Positions 7,677 to 16,083 of a DNA stretch of 36,698 nt are shown one piece after another; the stretch's first letter is position 1, and the number at the start of each line of letters is the position of its first letter. The stretch spans positions 1-36,698 of the forward strand of contig RECL01000310.1 in assembly GCA_007694025.1 (NCBI GenBank), in the 5' to 3' direction. The position numbers and the translations under genes were made by a program. Source of the DNA: Spirochaetaceae bacterium (lineage in GTDB: Bacteria; Spirochaetota; Spirochaetia; DSM-27196; SLST01). The notes beneath the pieces were generated by a model. The model was not told the origin of the DNA, searched no databases, and saw nothing but the letters and a program-made list of their open reading frames with translations.

Positions 7677-9178
7677 TATACCCTCCGTACGACCGTGCGA
7701 TTGCCGGTCGCCGCGACGATCTCCACGTCGACGCCCGCCTCGATGTAGTCACCATCAGACTCGACCGGGACGACGTCGTCGTCGAAGGTCGCCTTGCCGG
7801 CCGGCCGAAGCGGCGTCACCGTTGTGCCGCGTCTGCCGATCAGACCCTGCTCAACCGATACGTCCTGTACTGTGAAGCCGGGCGCCGCCTGCGTGTCGGC
7901 CAGGATGAGCCGTGAGAAAGCCCTGAACCGCGGTACGAAGTGCGCAAGCACACCGAACGCGATGAGCGCGCCAACGATGTTGCCGATCACGATCAGCACG
8001 TTCTGGTGGAACGCGCGCCACTCCCACTCGAAGTCGGGGATCACGAAGGTCTGCAGCGACAGAATCAGCGATATCGCGATCAGCGCCATTCCGGAGATGC
8101 CCGCGATGCCGAACCCTGGTATCACGAAGATCTCGAGCACGAGCAGCACCGTACCCAGGATGAACAGCAGCAACTCGAACGATCCGACCCGACCGAGCAA
8201 TCCGTTGGCCGCGAAGATCACCGCGAAGCAGAGAATGCCGATCGCACCGGGGATGCCGAAGCCGGGGCTCGTGATCTCAGCGAACAGCGCGATGAGCCCG
8301 ATCAGGATCAGCAGGCTGGTCAGCCCGCCGCCGGTCAGGATCGACACGGCCTGATCCGCGGTCGACGGTTCGAGCCGTACGATCTCCCGGTCTTCGACGC
8401 CGAGCGCCGCGCGCAACTGATCGAGCGATCCGACCGTACCGTCGGACACGCCGTACCGCTCCATCTCTCCGGCGGTCAGCGACAGGAGCTTCCCAGCTTC
8501 CGACACGACGCGACCCACTTCCACCTCGCGGCCGTCGCGTTCGGCGTCGCGCAGGAGCGCCTCCAGTTCGCCTGAGGTCACAACCGTGATCGTGTCGCCT
8601 TCGATGACCTCGTACAGTTTGATGTCGAAGTCGACCATCGCGCGGGCGATCGCCACCGGATGGCCGTTCTTCTCAGCGAGCGCCGCCATCTGCGTGCGCA
8701 CCGCGCTGACGGTCTTCTCGTCGGCCGGCTGCGAGCCTTCGGGCCCCTGGATAACCGGTGCGGCGGAGCCCATCGACGTGCCGGGGGCCATGTAGATAGC
8801 GTCGGTCGCGAGCGCGATCAGCGCACCGGCAGACCAGCTCACGCCGGTTCCCGCCGGCGACACGTTCACAAATGCCACCGTACGGACGTCGGTGAGGCTG
8901 CCGATGATAGTGGTGATCTGCAGCGTAGAATCGACTCTGCCGCCAAAGGTGTCGATATCGAAGATGATGTGGCTTGCCCCCGCGCGTACGGCGGCGTCGG
9001 TGCTCCGACGCAGGAAGACCATCAGGCTGGGGTTGATCTCACCATGGATCGGGATCACGTATACCGGTCCGGTATCGGCCGAAGCGGTGACGGAGAACGC
9101 GAGTAGCGTGGTCGCGAGCAGTACAACCATCGACACCACCCGCGCGCGTGAAGCGCGGCGCAGCGCGGTTCGTATCAT
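7676..9178 (-). CDS. Long NfeD protein: ClpP-class serine protease plus membrane and OB-fold domains
   Basis: A 500-residue protein. A signal sequence (basic MIRTALRRASRAR, hydrophobic VVLLATTLLAFSV) precedes a ClpP/1510-N type protease domain. That domain has VYVIPIHGEINP, FDIDTFGGRVDS and the nucleophile region SWSAGALIALATDAIYMAPG. Four to five hydrophobic helices follow (LLILIGLIALFAEITSPGFGI onward), then a C-terminal NfeD domain with TPLRPAGKATF. The family cleaves membrane proteins such as stomatin/flotillin relatives. The start at 9178 is chosen because the signal peptide begins there; the frame stays open upstream to 9589 across another gene. There is no good ribosome site, and TATAAT ends only 6 nt before the ATG, so the transcript may be leaderless. 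First gene of the floA operon. Confidence 0.9.
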   Translation of the reverse strand: MIRTALRRASRARVVSMVVLLATTLLAFSVTASADTGPVYVIPIHGEINPSLMVFLRRSTDAAVRAGASHIIFDIDTFGGRVDSTLQITTIIGSLTDVRTVAFVNVSPAGTGVSWSAGALIALATDAIYMAPGTSMGSAAPVIQGPEGSQPADEKTVSAVRTQMAALAEKNGHPVAIARAMVDFDIKLYEVIEGDTITVVTSGELEALLRDAERDGREVEVGRVVSEAGKLLSLTAGEMERYGVSDGTVGSLDQLRAALGVEDREIVRLEPSTADQAVSILTGGGLTSLLILIGLIALFAEITSPGFGIPGAIGILCFAVIFAANGLLGRVGSFELLLFILGTVLLVLEIFVIPGFGIAGISGMALIAISLILSLQTFVIPDFEWEWRAFHQNVLIVIGNIVGALIAFGVLAHFVPRFRAFSRLILADTQAAPGFTVQDVSVEQGLIGRRGTTVTPLRPAGKATFDDDVVPVESDGDYIEAGVDVEIVAATGNRTVVRRV

Positions 9179-9184
9179 ACGCGC

Positions 9185-9190
9185 ATTATA
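9185..9190 (-). promoter_or_regulatory. Candidate -10 box of the nfeD-floA operon
   Basis: A perfect TATAAT on the minus strand ends 6 nt before the ATG at 9178. No convincing -35 box is visible at 16-18 bp. The spacing would start transcription at the A of the ATG. Confidence 0.45.
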
Positions 9191-9232
9191 CTCCGATTCT
9201 GACCAACGGGCGAGCGCTACGGGCGGCGCTGC

Positions 9233-9261
9233 TTGCAGTCTGCGCGGTGATAGCATATACT
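9233..9261 (+). promoter_or_regulatory. Promoter of the M23 peptidase gene
   Basis: TTGCAG (9233-9238) and TATACT (9256-9261) are separated by 17 bp. The predicted leader is about 40 nt and contains GGTGGAG before the TTG start. Confidence 0.55.
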
Positions 9262-9307
9262 CTGCAGTGTTCATACGATTACGCCGACCATAGAGGTGGA
9301 GCTTTTT

Positions 9308-10360
9308 TTGCACTCGGAAGACTCGAGACAGATCGGCAACGAACATAGTGCTCACTACGCCCGCCTTCGTCGCGCCGTCCGGGTTGTGATCTCGTGGGTC
9401 GCCCGACTTCCGGAGCGACTCCTGCGCTACGGCCGCCAGCGGATCACGATCATGCTCGTGCCGCACACCGAACGACAGGTACACACGCTTCAGGTGCGCG
9501 TCTTCGCGATGCTCTTTCTGGTCTTCCTGCTCGTATCCGTTGCCGGTGGTTTCTCCTATCTCCTTACCGTATCGCATGATACAGATCAACTTGTCCGTGA
9601 CAGCAGCGTCCGGATCAGGGACGCCGAAGCGAGCCTGGAAGAGGTCCGTTCTGAGATCGTCGTGTTCCTGCAGGCGTACGACGAGTTTCGGGCCGCGCTC
9701 ACCGGCACACTGCGCCGAATAGAAGGAAACGCCGGCCTCGGCAGCAGCCGCGCTGGTGACTTCGATCTGGCCTCGCTCCTTCGGACGGCCGACCTGGCCG
9801 AAGAGGGATTGCAGGAGATTCAGTATCTGCAGCGCGCCGTCTCATCGCTGCGCGACGCGATCGGTCCGCTTGGCGAACTGTCTGACGTGATCGGTCTGCA
9901 CCGCGAGCTCCTGCGCGACATCCCGAACATGTGGCCGCTGATCAACGGGCTCGGGCGTGTAACGATGGAGTTCGGACCGAATGTGCACCCGTTCCTGAAG
10001 ACGTGGTACATGCACCGCGGCTTCGATATCTGGTGGCACACGGGCACGCCGATCGTCGCCGCCGGTAACGGCGTAGTCGCCGATGCCGGGTTCGATCCGA
10101 TCAGCGGGTTCGGCTGGTTCGTAGAGATAGACCATCCGTACGGATTCCGCAGCAAGTACGCGCACATGAATACCGTCGATGTTCGCCGCGGACAGCACGT
10201 TACGCAGGGGCAGCGGATCGGGACGCTCGGTAGCAGCGGCAATTCGACCGGGCCGCACCTCCACTTCGAGATCCATATCGGTACCGAGCTCATCGATCCG
10301 GCTCACTTCCTGAAGCTCTCCACCCCCGACTTCGCGCGCCGCGTCCGCGACCGTCTGTAG
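9308..10360 (+). CDS. Membrane-anchored M23 family (LytM) metallopeptidase
   Basis: A peptidoglycan endopeptidase or divisome/envelope activator of about 350 residues. It has a basic cytoplasmic N-terminus, one membrane helix (VFAMLFLVFLLVSVAGGFSY), a helical coiled-coil linker and a C-terminal LytM domain in the periplasm. The zinc and catalytic motifs are intact: H236 and D240 in HRGFD, the KYAHM histidine, and H317/H319 in GPHLHFEI. It should therefore be an active enzyme rather than a degenerate EnvC/NlpD-type activator. I chose TTG 9308 because GGTGGAG ends 6 nt upstream; GTG 9296, in the same frame, would lie inside that site. It is transcribed divergently from nfeD. Confidence 0.87.
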   Translation: MHSEDSRQIGNEHSAHYARLRRAVRVVISWVARLPERLLRYGRQRITIMLVPHTERQVHTLQVRVFAMLFLVFLLVSVAGGFSYLLTVSHDTDQLVRDSSVRIRDAEASLEEVRSEIVVFLQAYDEFRAALTGTLRRIEGNAGLGSSRAGDFDLASLLRTADLAEEGLQEIQYLQRAVSSLRDAIGPLGELSDVIGLHRELLRDIPNMWPLINGLGRVTMEFGPNVHPFLKTWYMHRGFDIWWHTGTPIVAAGNGVVADAGFDPISGFGWFVEIDHPYGFRSKYAHMNTVDVRRGQHVTQGQRIGTLGSSGNSTGPHLHFEIHIGTELIDPAHFLKLSTPDFARRVRDRL

Positions 10361-10388
10361 TCGGCGACGGTAACCGTTGCCACCTCTT

Positions 10389-10799
10389 TCAGTCGTCGCT
10401 GCGCTGCGAACCGATGCCGCCGTGATCCACGACGAGCTTCATCACGTACGTGACCCATCCCATATCCAGATCGAGCGCGTAGTCGTTGACAATATCGCCG
10501 ATGACGGCCCAGTCGCTTCGGTCGAGCGGATCGTTCTGTTCGTCGTACTGTTCGGCAAACAGGTCGGCCACGTCCGCAAGGTAGCGTGCGTCGTCGAAGA
10601 ACACGCCGGCGGACCCGCTTCGTTCGATGATGCGCTCAGCGAACAGATCGAACACCTCGTCCGCCATCGATCCAGGCAAGGCCGGCAGCACTCCGATGAA
10701 CGCGGGGCGAACGAGCGCGACCTGCTCGTCATGCGGCTCATCGCGATGCTCCTTGCGCAGCTTTGACAGGCGACCCAGGAATCGTTCGGACTGAAACAT
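10389..10799 (-). CDS. Conserved-looking protein of unknown function
   Basis: A 136-residue soluble, acidic protein with a strong ribosome site (AAGGAG 7 nt before the ATG). I do not recognise the family. The N-terminus is basic and helical (FLGRLSKLRKEHRDEP). The middle contains VFFDDARYLADVADLFAEQYDE and the end is DLDMGWVTYVMKLVVDHGG. No signal peptide, membrane segment or metal-binding motif is evident. It is convergent with the M23 gene and divergent from the 10868 gene. Its reality is supported by codon use and the ribosome site. Confidence 0.7.
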   Translation of the reverse strand: MFQSERFLGRLSKLRKEHRDEPHDEQVALVRPAFIGVLPALPGSMADEVFDLFAERIIERSGSAGVFFDDARYLADVADLFAEQYDEQNDPLDRSDWAVIGDIVNDYALDLDMGWVTYVMKLVVDHGGIGSQRSDD

Positions 10800-10819
10800 C
10801 GTATCTCCTTCGCGGCTTC

Positions 10820-10848
10820 TTGACCGGAGTCTGAAGCCCCCCTACAAT
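10820..10848 (+). promoter_or_regulatory. Promoter for the 10868-12690 gene pair
   Basis: TTGACC (10820-10825) and TACAAT (10843-10848) are separated by 17 bp. A GAGGAGGAG ribosome site follows at once, so the leader is about 13 nt. The boxes are the same hexamers seen at iorA. Confidence 0.65.
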
Positions 10849-10867
10849 CGCAGAGGAGGAGCGTCTT

Positions 10868-11194
10868 GTGAAGAGCACGTCGCCGCTCAACGTGTTGAGC
10901 GATTTCTCGATGGACGACCGAACCGTCCACATTCACCCGAACGACGGATTCGACCTCGGTCTGATGACGACCGAGTACGTCGTCCGTCTCTACGTCGGCG
11001 ATTCTACCGACCCCGATCAGATCGACGAGTCGGCGTTTGCGTACGGCAAGATCCTGCTCAAGAACAGCGTCCGTGGTGGGCAGGTCGAACTCGGCCTGAA
11101 GGCGGCTGAGAAGCTGAACGGCTCCCGAAGCGCGGTGCTCCGGTTCGCCACTGGCGAGAAGTACGGCACGCTCCTCGTGAACCCTTCGAGTTGA
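10868..11194 (+). CDS. Small protein of unknown function, coupled to the downstream lipoprotein
   Basis: A 108-residue soluble protein starting at GTG 10868 with a very strong GAGGAGGAG site 7-8 nt upstream. It looks like a beta-rich domain (TVHIHPNDGFDLGLM, EYVVRLYVGDS, GGQVELGLKAAEKL, AVLRFATGEKYGTLLV). I do not recognise a family; there is no signal peptide or membrane helix. Its stop codon overlaps the next start as TTGA, so the two proteins are made together and may act together. Confidence 0.72.
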   Translation: MKSTSPLNVLSDFSMDDRTVHIHPNDGFDLGLMTTEYVVRLYVGDSTDPDQIDESAFAYGKILLKNSVRGGQVELGLKAAEKLNGSRSAVLRFATGEKYGTLLVNPSS

Positions 11195-12690
11195 CCGCGA
11201 TCCGTCGGTCCCTTCTCATCGCCGCATGCTGCGTCGCAGTCGTCGGTTGTCCGACGATTCCCGACGCGGCACCGCCCGCGGTTTCGGATCCGACGACGTT
11301 CCTGGGCCTGGCCGTCGCAGAGGCGACCAGGCTTGTCGACCGGATGGAACGGATGCGCCTCTACGTCGATATCGCCGACGGGTATCTGGCGATCGACGAT
11401 ATCGTGAGCGCTCGCGGACTCGCGCGGAGCGCTCTTGCGCTCGGTCGCGACGTCGCCGAGACCGAAGAGGGTGTCATCGCGCGGGTGCGGATGCTTGCGC
11501 TCCTCGGCGCGATCGGTGACCCGATCGCAGCGACCGTGATGGCCGAAGCGGTCGCATTCGTCGATCAAAGCTCGGACGACCGAATCCGCGCAACGCTGTT
11601 GCCGCTGATCGTACAGAGCGCGCTCGCGTCGGGCGAACAGCTTCGCGCGGGGCTCCGGGATACGGTGGACCAGGTTCTGATCATCGAAGAGCCGGCGCTC
11701 CGGGTAGAAACGATCGTCCGCGTCGCCCAGGCGTACCAGGCGGCGGAGGCGGGGCTGTCGGTCGCGGGGCTGATCCAGCAGGCGATCCCGGCGGCGCGCA
11801 GCGTCGCGAACCCGTCGCGGCGGCTGCTTCTGATCGCGTCGCTTGCGCGGCTTGCGACTACGGCTCAGGACGCCGACCTGGTCGTACGGCTGACGCGGAT
11901 CGCAAAGGCGGAAGTCGACGGAATCGGTGCGATCGAGTCGGTCGCCGATTCGCGTTACGCGTTGCAGGCGATCGAGTTGTTCGCGCGGGCAGGCGCCGTC
12001 GATGTCAGCCGCCGAATAGAGGAGCGCCTGGTCGATCCCGCCGCGGTTATACGCGCAGCAGCCGTGCTCGCGCGGGGCGCTGTGTCAGCCGCGGAGCGCC
12101 GCGCGACGCTCGAGCGGGTCGCACGCGGGATCGATGCGATTGACGACGACCTGCGCCGGGCCGAGACGCGGCTTCTGGTTGCGTCTGAGCTGTTCGATGC
12201 GGCGGCTCCCGTACGGAGCACGCAGCTGACTTCGGCGGTTCAGAGCGCGCTGGTCGACACCCCGCGGCTCCAGGACAGCGTCGAGCTTCTTCAAGGGGTG
12301 GCACGTCTTCGCGTTCGCCTGGATCAGATCGGCCCCCTGACCGAACTCCTGGACGGCGCGCGCGATGAGTACATCCGGGGCGTAATCGCGCTCGCCGCTG
12401 CCGAACAGCTGATCGCCGACAACCGGTTCGGCCTGGCCGACGACTTCCTGGTCGTCGCGTTGCTCGCGAGCGACCGCGCTACGTTCCTGGCCGATGCGCT
12501 GCGCGAGCAGGTGGTTCCTGGATTCGTTCGCACATCGAGCGCCCGGCTCGCGATCAGGACGATCGAGCGCATGGAAGACCGGACGCTGCGCGCGCGCGCG
12601 GTTGCCCGCTTTGCGGTCCTTGCCGAGCCGGAAGGTCTGATGACTTCGATCCTTCGATCTGACCTGGCGTCGGTGCTCGCCGGACGGTAG
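11191..12690 (+). CDS. Lipoprotein with long alpha-helical repeat region, unknown function
   Basis: A 499-residue protein with a lipoprotein signal peptide: RR, then SLLIAACCVAVV, and a lipobox ending at Cys20 (VVGC). The mature part is nearly all amphipathic helix, rich in Ala, Arg, Leu, Asp and Glu. Recurrent 30-40-residue helical hairpins such as RLYVDIADGYLAIDDIVSAR look like TPR/HEAT-type solenoid units. I cannot name the family. Translation starts at TTG 11191, overlapping the preceding stop as TTGA. It is probably an envelope scaffold protein at the inner or outer membrane (inference from the topology). No catalytic motif is seen. Confidence 0.75.
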   Translation: MTAIRRSLLIAACCVAVVGCPTIPDAAPPAVSDPTTFLGLAVAEATRLVDRMERMRLYVDIADGYLAIDDIVSARGLARSALALGRDVAETEEGVIARVRMLALLGAIGDPIAATVMAEAVAFVDQSSDDRIRATLLPLIVQSALASGEQLRAGLRDTVDQVLIIEEPALRVETIVRVAQAYQAAEAGLSVAGLIQQAIPAARSVANPSRRLLLIASLARLATTAQDADLVVRLTRIAKAEVDGIGAIESVADSRYALQAIELFARAGAVDVSRRIEERLVDPAAVIRAAAVLARGAVSAAERRATLERVARGIDAIDDDLRRAETRLLVASELFDAAAPVRSTQLTSAVQSALVDTPRLQDSVELLQGVARLRVRLDQIGPLTELLDGARDEYIRGVIALAAAEQLIADNRFGLADDFLVVALLASDRATFLADALREQVVPGFVRTSSARLAIRTIERMEDRTLRARAVARFAVLAEPEGLMTSILRSDLASVLAGR

Positions 12691-12706
12691 CTTCGCAGAG
12701 ACCCCT

Positions 12707-13426
12707 TCAGGAGATCGTTGTGCCGACGAAGCGACGCCCGGCAAGGAGCGCGTCAAGATTCTCTAGGTTCCGCCCGTCGGCGGCTATCACCGTCATCCCC
12801 AGCGAAGCGGCCAGTCTGGTCGCCACCGGATCGAACGGTGTGTTCTTGCCCGGAGTCCAGTCGTCGCCGACGATCGCAAACAGCTCCTGCCAGCTCATGG
12901 ACTGCAGCGGCCGTGCGTCGGGATCTGTCCTGGGATCGGCGGTGTAGATCATCGCGATATTGCTCAGGTTCACGACGCGATCGGCGCCGACCGCCTGCGC
13001 CGCGTAGACCGCGACCGTGTCGGTGGAGAAGCCCGGCTTCCAGCCGCCTCCGACCATCACCCGCGACTGGTTCGCGGCGATCGTAGTCGGATCGGTGAAG
13101 ACCGGTGCCGAACAGAGCTCCGCGAACGCCGCCTTGACGATCGCCGCGTTCACACGCGTCGCCGCGATGCCGATCTCATCCAGAAAGGCCGAGTCTACGT
13201 TCGGGTCGAGCTTCCGCGCGGCGGCCTGTGAAGTCCGGGCGGTCGCGCCTCCGCCGATCACAAGCACCAGCCGGCGCGCGCGGTCGGCGTCCAGATACGC
13301 GCGCATCGATCCGGCGAAGGCCGACACGAATGCGACGTCGACGCCGTCGGGCACCACGATCGATCCGCCGACCGACACGACGGTGACCGAAGAGCTTCCG
13401 GTGGTGCTGTCAGCGTTGTCGGGCAT
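12707..13426 (-). CDS. pyrH: UMP kinase (archaeal/spirochaete-type amino-acid-kinase fold)
   Basis: Phosphorylates UMP to UDP in pyrimidine nucleotide synthesis. The 239-residue protein has the amino-acid-kinase fold with VVSVGGSIVVPDG, VLVIGGGATAR and LDEIGIAATRVNA. GGGWKPGFSTDTVAVYAA, VNLSNIAMIYTADPRTDPDA and FDPVATRLA follow. This pattern belongs to the archaeal-like subgroup rather than the usual E. coli PyrH. A 12-residue polar N-terminal extension precedes the core. There is no Shine-Dalgarno sequence; TAGACT ends 6 nt before the ATG with TTGATC 17 bp further upstream, so the mRNA may be leaderless. Confidence 0.9.
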   Translation of the reverse strand: MPDNADSTTGSSSVTVVSVGGSIVVPDGVDVAFVSAFAGSMRAYLDADRARRLVLVIGGGATARTSQAAARKLDPNVDSAFLDEIGIAATRVNAAIVKAAFAELCSAPVFTDPTTIAANQSRVMVGGGWKPGFSTDTVAVYAAQAVGADRVVNLSNIAMIYTADPRTDPDARPLQSMSWQELFAIVGDDWTPGKNTPFDPVATRLAASLGMTVIAADGRNLENLDALLAGRRFVGTTIS

Positions 13427-13432
13427 GCGCGG

Positions 13433-13461
13433 AGTCTACTCTGACTGAAGCCACCGATCAA
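13433..13461 (-). promoter_or_regulatory. Promoter of pyrH
   Basis: On the minus strand TTGATC (13461-13456) and TAGACT (13438-13433) have a 17-bp spacer. Six bases separate the -10 box from the ATG at 13426, which leaves no room for a leader. Confidence 0.55.
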
Positions 13462-13486
13462 GTCGGAAACCGTTGCCAAAACGTAG

Positions 13487-13492
13487 TATCTT
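13487..13492 (+). promoter_or_regulatory. Candidate -10 box of the 13499-20778 operon
   Basis: TATCTT ends 6 nt before ATG 13499, and an overlapping TAGTAT (13484-13489) is an alternative. No clear -35 box is visible and there is no ribosome site, which again suggests a leaderless first gene. Confidence 0.35.
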
Positions 13493-13498
13493 GTGAGT

Positions 13499-14242
13499 AT
13501 GAACGGTGACCTGACCCGATTTCTTCAGGAGTGGCCGTACGATCCCGAGCAGAATATCCGCCTCGTCGATGCGGAAGGCGGACACCAGGTACTGCAGGTC
13601 AGGCAGCCGCTCGGGATCGAGCAGTACGAGCTCGACGGGCGACCCGACGGCGCGCGACCAAACGGGTACGACACGATGGTCGATGCGGTTCAGACAAGAC
13701 TCGCCGAGCACGTCGGCGCGCAGGGATCCGAAACCGGGTTCACGCTGACGCACACCGAATGCGCCGCTATGCAGAACGAAGGCGTGCTCTTCTACTATCG
13801 CTACCTGATGCTCTACCAGCTCAACGACTTTGACCGGGTCGTACGCGACACGTCGCACAATCTTGCGATCTGCGATCTGTTGCAGCGGTTCTGCGACAGC
13901 GACTCCGACCGCGTGGCGGTCCTTCAGTACAAGCCGTACATCTACCGCATGCACGCGGCGGCGCAGGCGATGCGCCATATCCAGCTCAACGACCGCGCCC
14001 AGGCCAGGGAGACGATAAAGGCGGCGATCGGTGTCATCCAGGCGATGAAGGAGGTCGACACTCCCGCGTTTCAGTTCGAGCGGGTGCGATCGGTGAACTA
14101 CCTGCGCTCCACGCTCGACAAGATCGATACGGAGCACGACGATCCGGCGGACGAACTTGCGTCGGAGCTCGCCGACGCGGTCGCGCGCGAGGACTACGAG
14201 CGGGCGGCCGAACTTCGCGACCACATTCGTGGGCTGACTTGA
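13499..14242 (+). CDS. UvrB/UvrC (UVR) motif-containing protein
   Basis: A 247-residue cytoplasmic protein. The C-terminal 30 residues, including LADAVAREDYERAAELRDHI, are a UVR motif, the helical hairpin through which UvrB contacts UvrC and which also occurs in ClpC/McsA-type proteins. The rest is a spirochaete-type helical domain (FLQEWPYDPEQNIRLVDAEGG near the start) in which I recognise no catalytic site. The start is ATG 13499; GTG 13493 is also in frame but equally lacks a ribosome site. First gene of a seven-gene run with lolA-like, rodZ-like, rimO and pcrA genes. Its role is unknown; proteostasis or protein-protein adaptor functions are possible. Confidence 0.82.
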   Translation: MNGDLTRFLQEWPYDPEQNIRLVDAEGGHQVLQVRQPLGIEQYELDGRPDGARPNGYDTMVDAVQTRLAEHVGAQGSETGFTLTHTECAAMQNEGVLFYYRYLMLYQLNDFDRVVRDTSHNLAICDLLQRFCDSDSDRVAVLQYKPYIYRMHAAAQAMRHIQLNDRAQARETIKAAIGVIQAMKEVDTPAFQFERVRSVNYLRSTLDKIDTEHDDPADELASELADAVAREDYERAAELRDHIRGLT

Positions 14243-14274
14243 CAAACCGGGGCTGCTGCAAGAAGATCGGGGCA

Positions 14275-14964
14275 ATGATTCGTTCTCTATCCCGCACATT
14301 TGGTGTGGTTCTGCTTCTTGTATTGTCTCCGCTTGTCGCCGGTGCGCAGTCGATGCTCACGGCCAGTGAGTTCCTGGCCAACGTCGCGGCGAACTACGCG
14401 ACCATCGAAGACTACACGGCGACGATGGTCTGGACCGATGAGACCGGCACGATGCGCGGGGCGCTGCTGTACAAGCGGCCGAACATGATCCGCATCGACT
14501 TCACGCAACCGAAGGATCAGGTCATCGTCTCCAACGGTCGCGTGCTGCAGATCTACATCCCCGCCGTCAACGTTGTCCTGCGACAGGATCTGCGCGGTTC
14601 GACCGCCACAGTCCCCGGAGGGCTCGCCACCGCGGAGGGGCTTGCGCTGCTGCGGCGCAACTATACCGTCGCGTACCTGGAAGGGCCCGAGCCGGTGCCG
14701 TTCAGTCCCGACTCCCCGGAGCTGGTGACAAGACTTCGCCTGGATAGCCGGCAGACTACCGAGGCGTTCCGGCGGCTGATTCTCAGTGTAGACAGCGAGG
14801 GGCTCATCCGGCGGATCGAGGGCACCCGGATCGACTGGTCCGAGGTAAGAATGACGCTTTCGGACATCCGGGTGAATCAGCGCCTCTCCGATCAGACCTT
14901 CGAGTACACGCCGGATCCGTCGGCGAGTATCAGCGAGAACTTCCTGACCAACCCCGAGGGCTGA
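14275..14964 (+). CDS. LolA-like outer-membrane lipoprotein carrier protein
   Basis: A periplasmic protein of 229 residues. The signal peptide is MIRSLSRTFGVVLLLVLSPL ending AGA, with cleavage likely before QSM. The mature part follows the LolA pattern: ASEFLANVAANYATIEDYTA, GALLYKRPNMIRIDFTQP, and VIVSNGRVLQIYIPAVNVV, then beta strands ending near DQTFEYTPDPSA. LolA carries lipoproteins from the inner to the outer membrane. The start at 14275 gives a normal signal peptide. A TTG at 14239 overlaps the previous stop and would add 12 residues, so it remains possible. It is followed at once by the rodZ-like gene. Confidence 0.83.
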   Translation: MIRSLSRTFGVVLLLVLSPLVAGAQSMLTASEFLANVAANYATIEDYTATMVWTDETGTMRGALLYKRPNMIRIDFTQPKDQVIVSNGRVLQIYIPAVNVVLRQDLRGSTATVPGGLATAEGLALLRRNYTVAYLEGPEPVPFSPDSPELVTRLRLDSRQTTEAFRRLILSVDSEGLIRRIEGTRIDWSEVRMTLSDIRVNQRLSDQTFEYTPDPSASISENFLTNPEG

Positions 14965-16077
14965 ATGGAGTCAGTTGGAGCGCGGCTTCGCCATACCCGA
15001 GAGTCTCACGGCTATACGATCGAGCAGGTCGCGCGCGACACGCACATCGCCAAGCGTTTCATCGATGCGCTCGAGAACGAGGATTTCTCCGCGTTCCCGG
15101 GCGATCCGTACCTGATCGGTTTCATGCGCACCTACTCCGACTACCTCGGGCTCAATCCCCAGGAGACCATTCAGCTCTACCACAACATGCAGCTGCAGGA
15201 GCAGCCGCCGCCGATCGAGGAGCTCATCGCGCCGCGGCACCAGCTGCCCGTCGGCCGGATTCTCATCGTAGCCGTCGCGATCGCCGCGGTCGTCGGGATC
15301 GGATATCTGGCGGTAACCAGCGACGTGTTTGTCCGGCAGCCTGAAGACGCTACGCCGGTAGCCGAACAGCCGTCGACGCCGGTTGGGCGAACGCACCGAA
15401 TGGTCGAACAGATCGTTGAACAGCGCTTCGCGCTTGGCGACCGGATCGTCGTGCCGGTGCTCGACGTCGACTACACCGTCACGATTGCCGCGATCGGCCA
15501 GAGTCTGACGCTGCGCTACGGCGACGCCGAACGCGCGATCGGCGCCGACCAGGACGCGGTGCTCGATCTGACGCAGGACGGCCGGGCTGATCTGCGCGTC
15601 GTCGTCAGACGGCTCGAGACCCAGGAGACACCACCGACTGCCGTTTTGCGGTTTGATCGCGGCGGAGTCCCCGCGGCGGCCGCCGTCGTCGACGATGGGG
15701 CCGTCCAGGATTCGGGCCTGCCCGACTTGGGGGCTACTTCGATTCCCGCCCGGGAGGCGCAGGCGCGGCTGATCACGCAGGCGACCACGGCCGCCCCCTT
15801 CACGATCCAGATCAACTTCGTCGGGAACACGATGGTCCGCTATCAGCTCGACTCCGCGCCGCGCGTTGAACAGTATCACCAGAGCGGCCAGTCGATCTCT
15901 GTGACCGCGCAGCGCCAGATCAAGCTGTGGGTCTCCAACGCGGGTAGCACGCGACTCCAGGTCGCCGGTCAGGACGTTCCGCTCGGTGGTCCGGGTCAGG
16001 TCACGGCGGCGCTGATCGCGTGGGTGCCCGGTCAGCAGACCGGCGACCAGCTGCTTCAGATCTTTCCGGTCTACTGA
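14965..16077 (+). CDS. RodZ-like cell-shape protein (HTH_25, membrane helix, DUF4115)
   Basis: A 370-residue bitopic membrane protein. Residues 1-75 are an Xre-type HTH domain (GARLRHTRESHGYTIEQVAR and HIAKRFIDALENEDFSAFPG), which in RodZ contacts MreB rather than DNA. A single helix spans about 95-117 (ILIVAVAIAAVVGIGYLAV). The periplasmic part ends in a DUF4115-like beta domain (residues about 270-355). The linker is longer and richer in predicted strands than in E. coli RodZ. The start directly follows the lolA-like stop codon (TGA then ATG), so the two are coupled. A rod/helical-shape role fits a spirochaete. Confidence 0.82.
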   Translation: MESVGARLRHTRESHGYTIEQVARDTHIAKRFIDALENEDFSAFPGDPYLIGFMRTYSDYLGLNPQETIQLYHNMQLQEQPPPIEELIAPRHQLPVGRILIVAVAIAAVVGIGYLAVTSDVFVRQPEDATPVAEQPSTPVGRTHRMVEQIVEQRFALGDRIVVPVLDVDYTVTIAAIGQSLTLRYGDAERAIGADQDAVLDLTQDGRADLRVVVRRLETQETPPTAVLRFDRGGVPAAAAVVDDGAVQDSGLPDLGATSIPAREAQARLITQATTAAPFTIQINFVGNTMVRYQLDSAPRVEQYHQSGQSISVTAQRQIKLWVSNAGSTRLQVAGQDVPLGGPGQVTAALIAWVPGQQTGDQLLQIFPVY

Positions 16078-16083
16078 TCGCGC

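Noticed and set aside
9179-9589. Extension of the long NfeD frame to 9589
   Set aside because: It would put 137 unrelated residues before a clean signal peptide and is antisense to the M23 peptidase gene.
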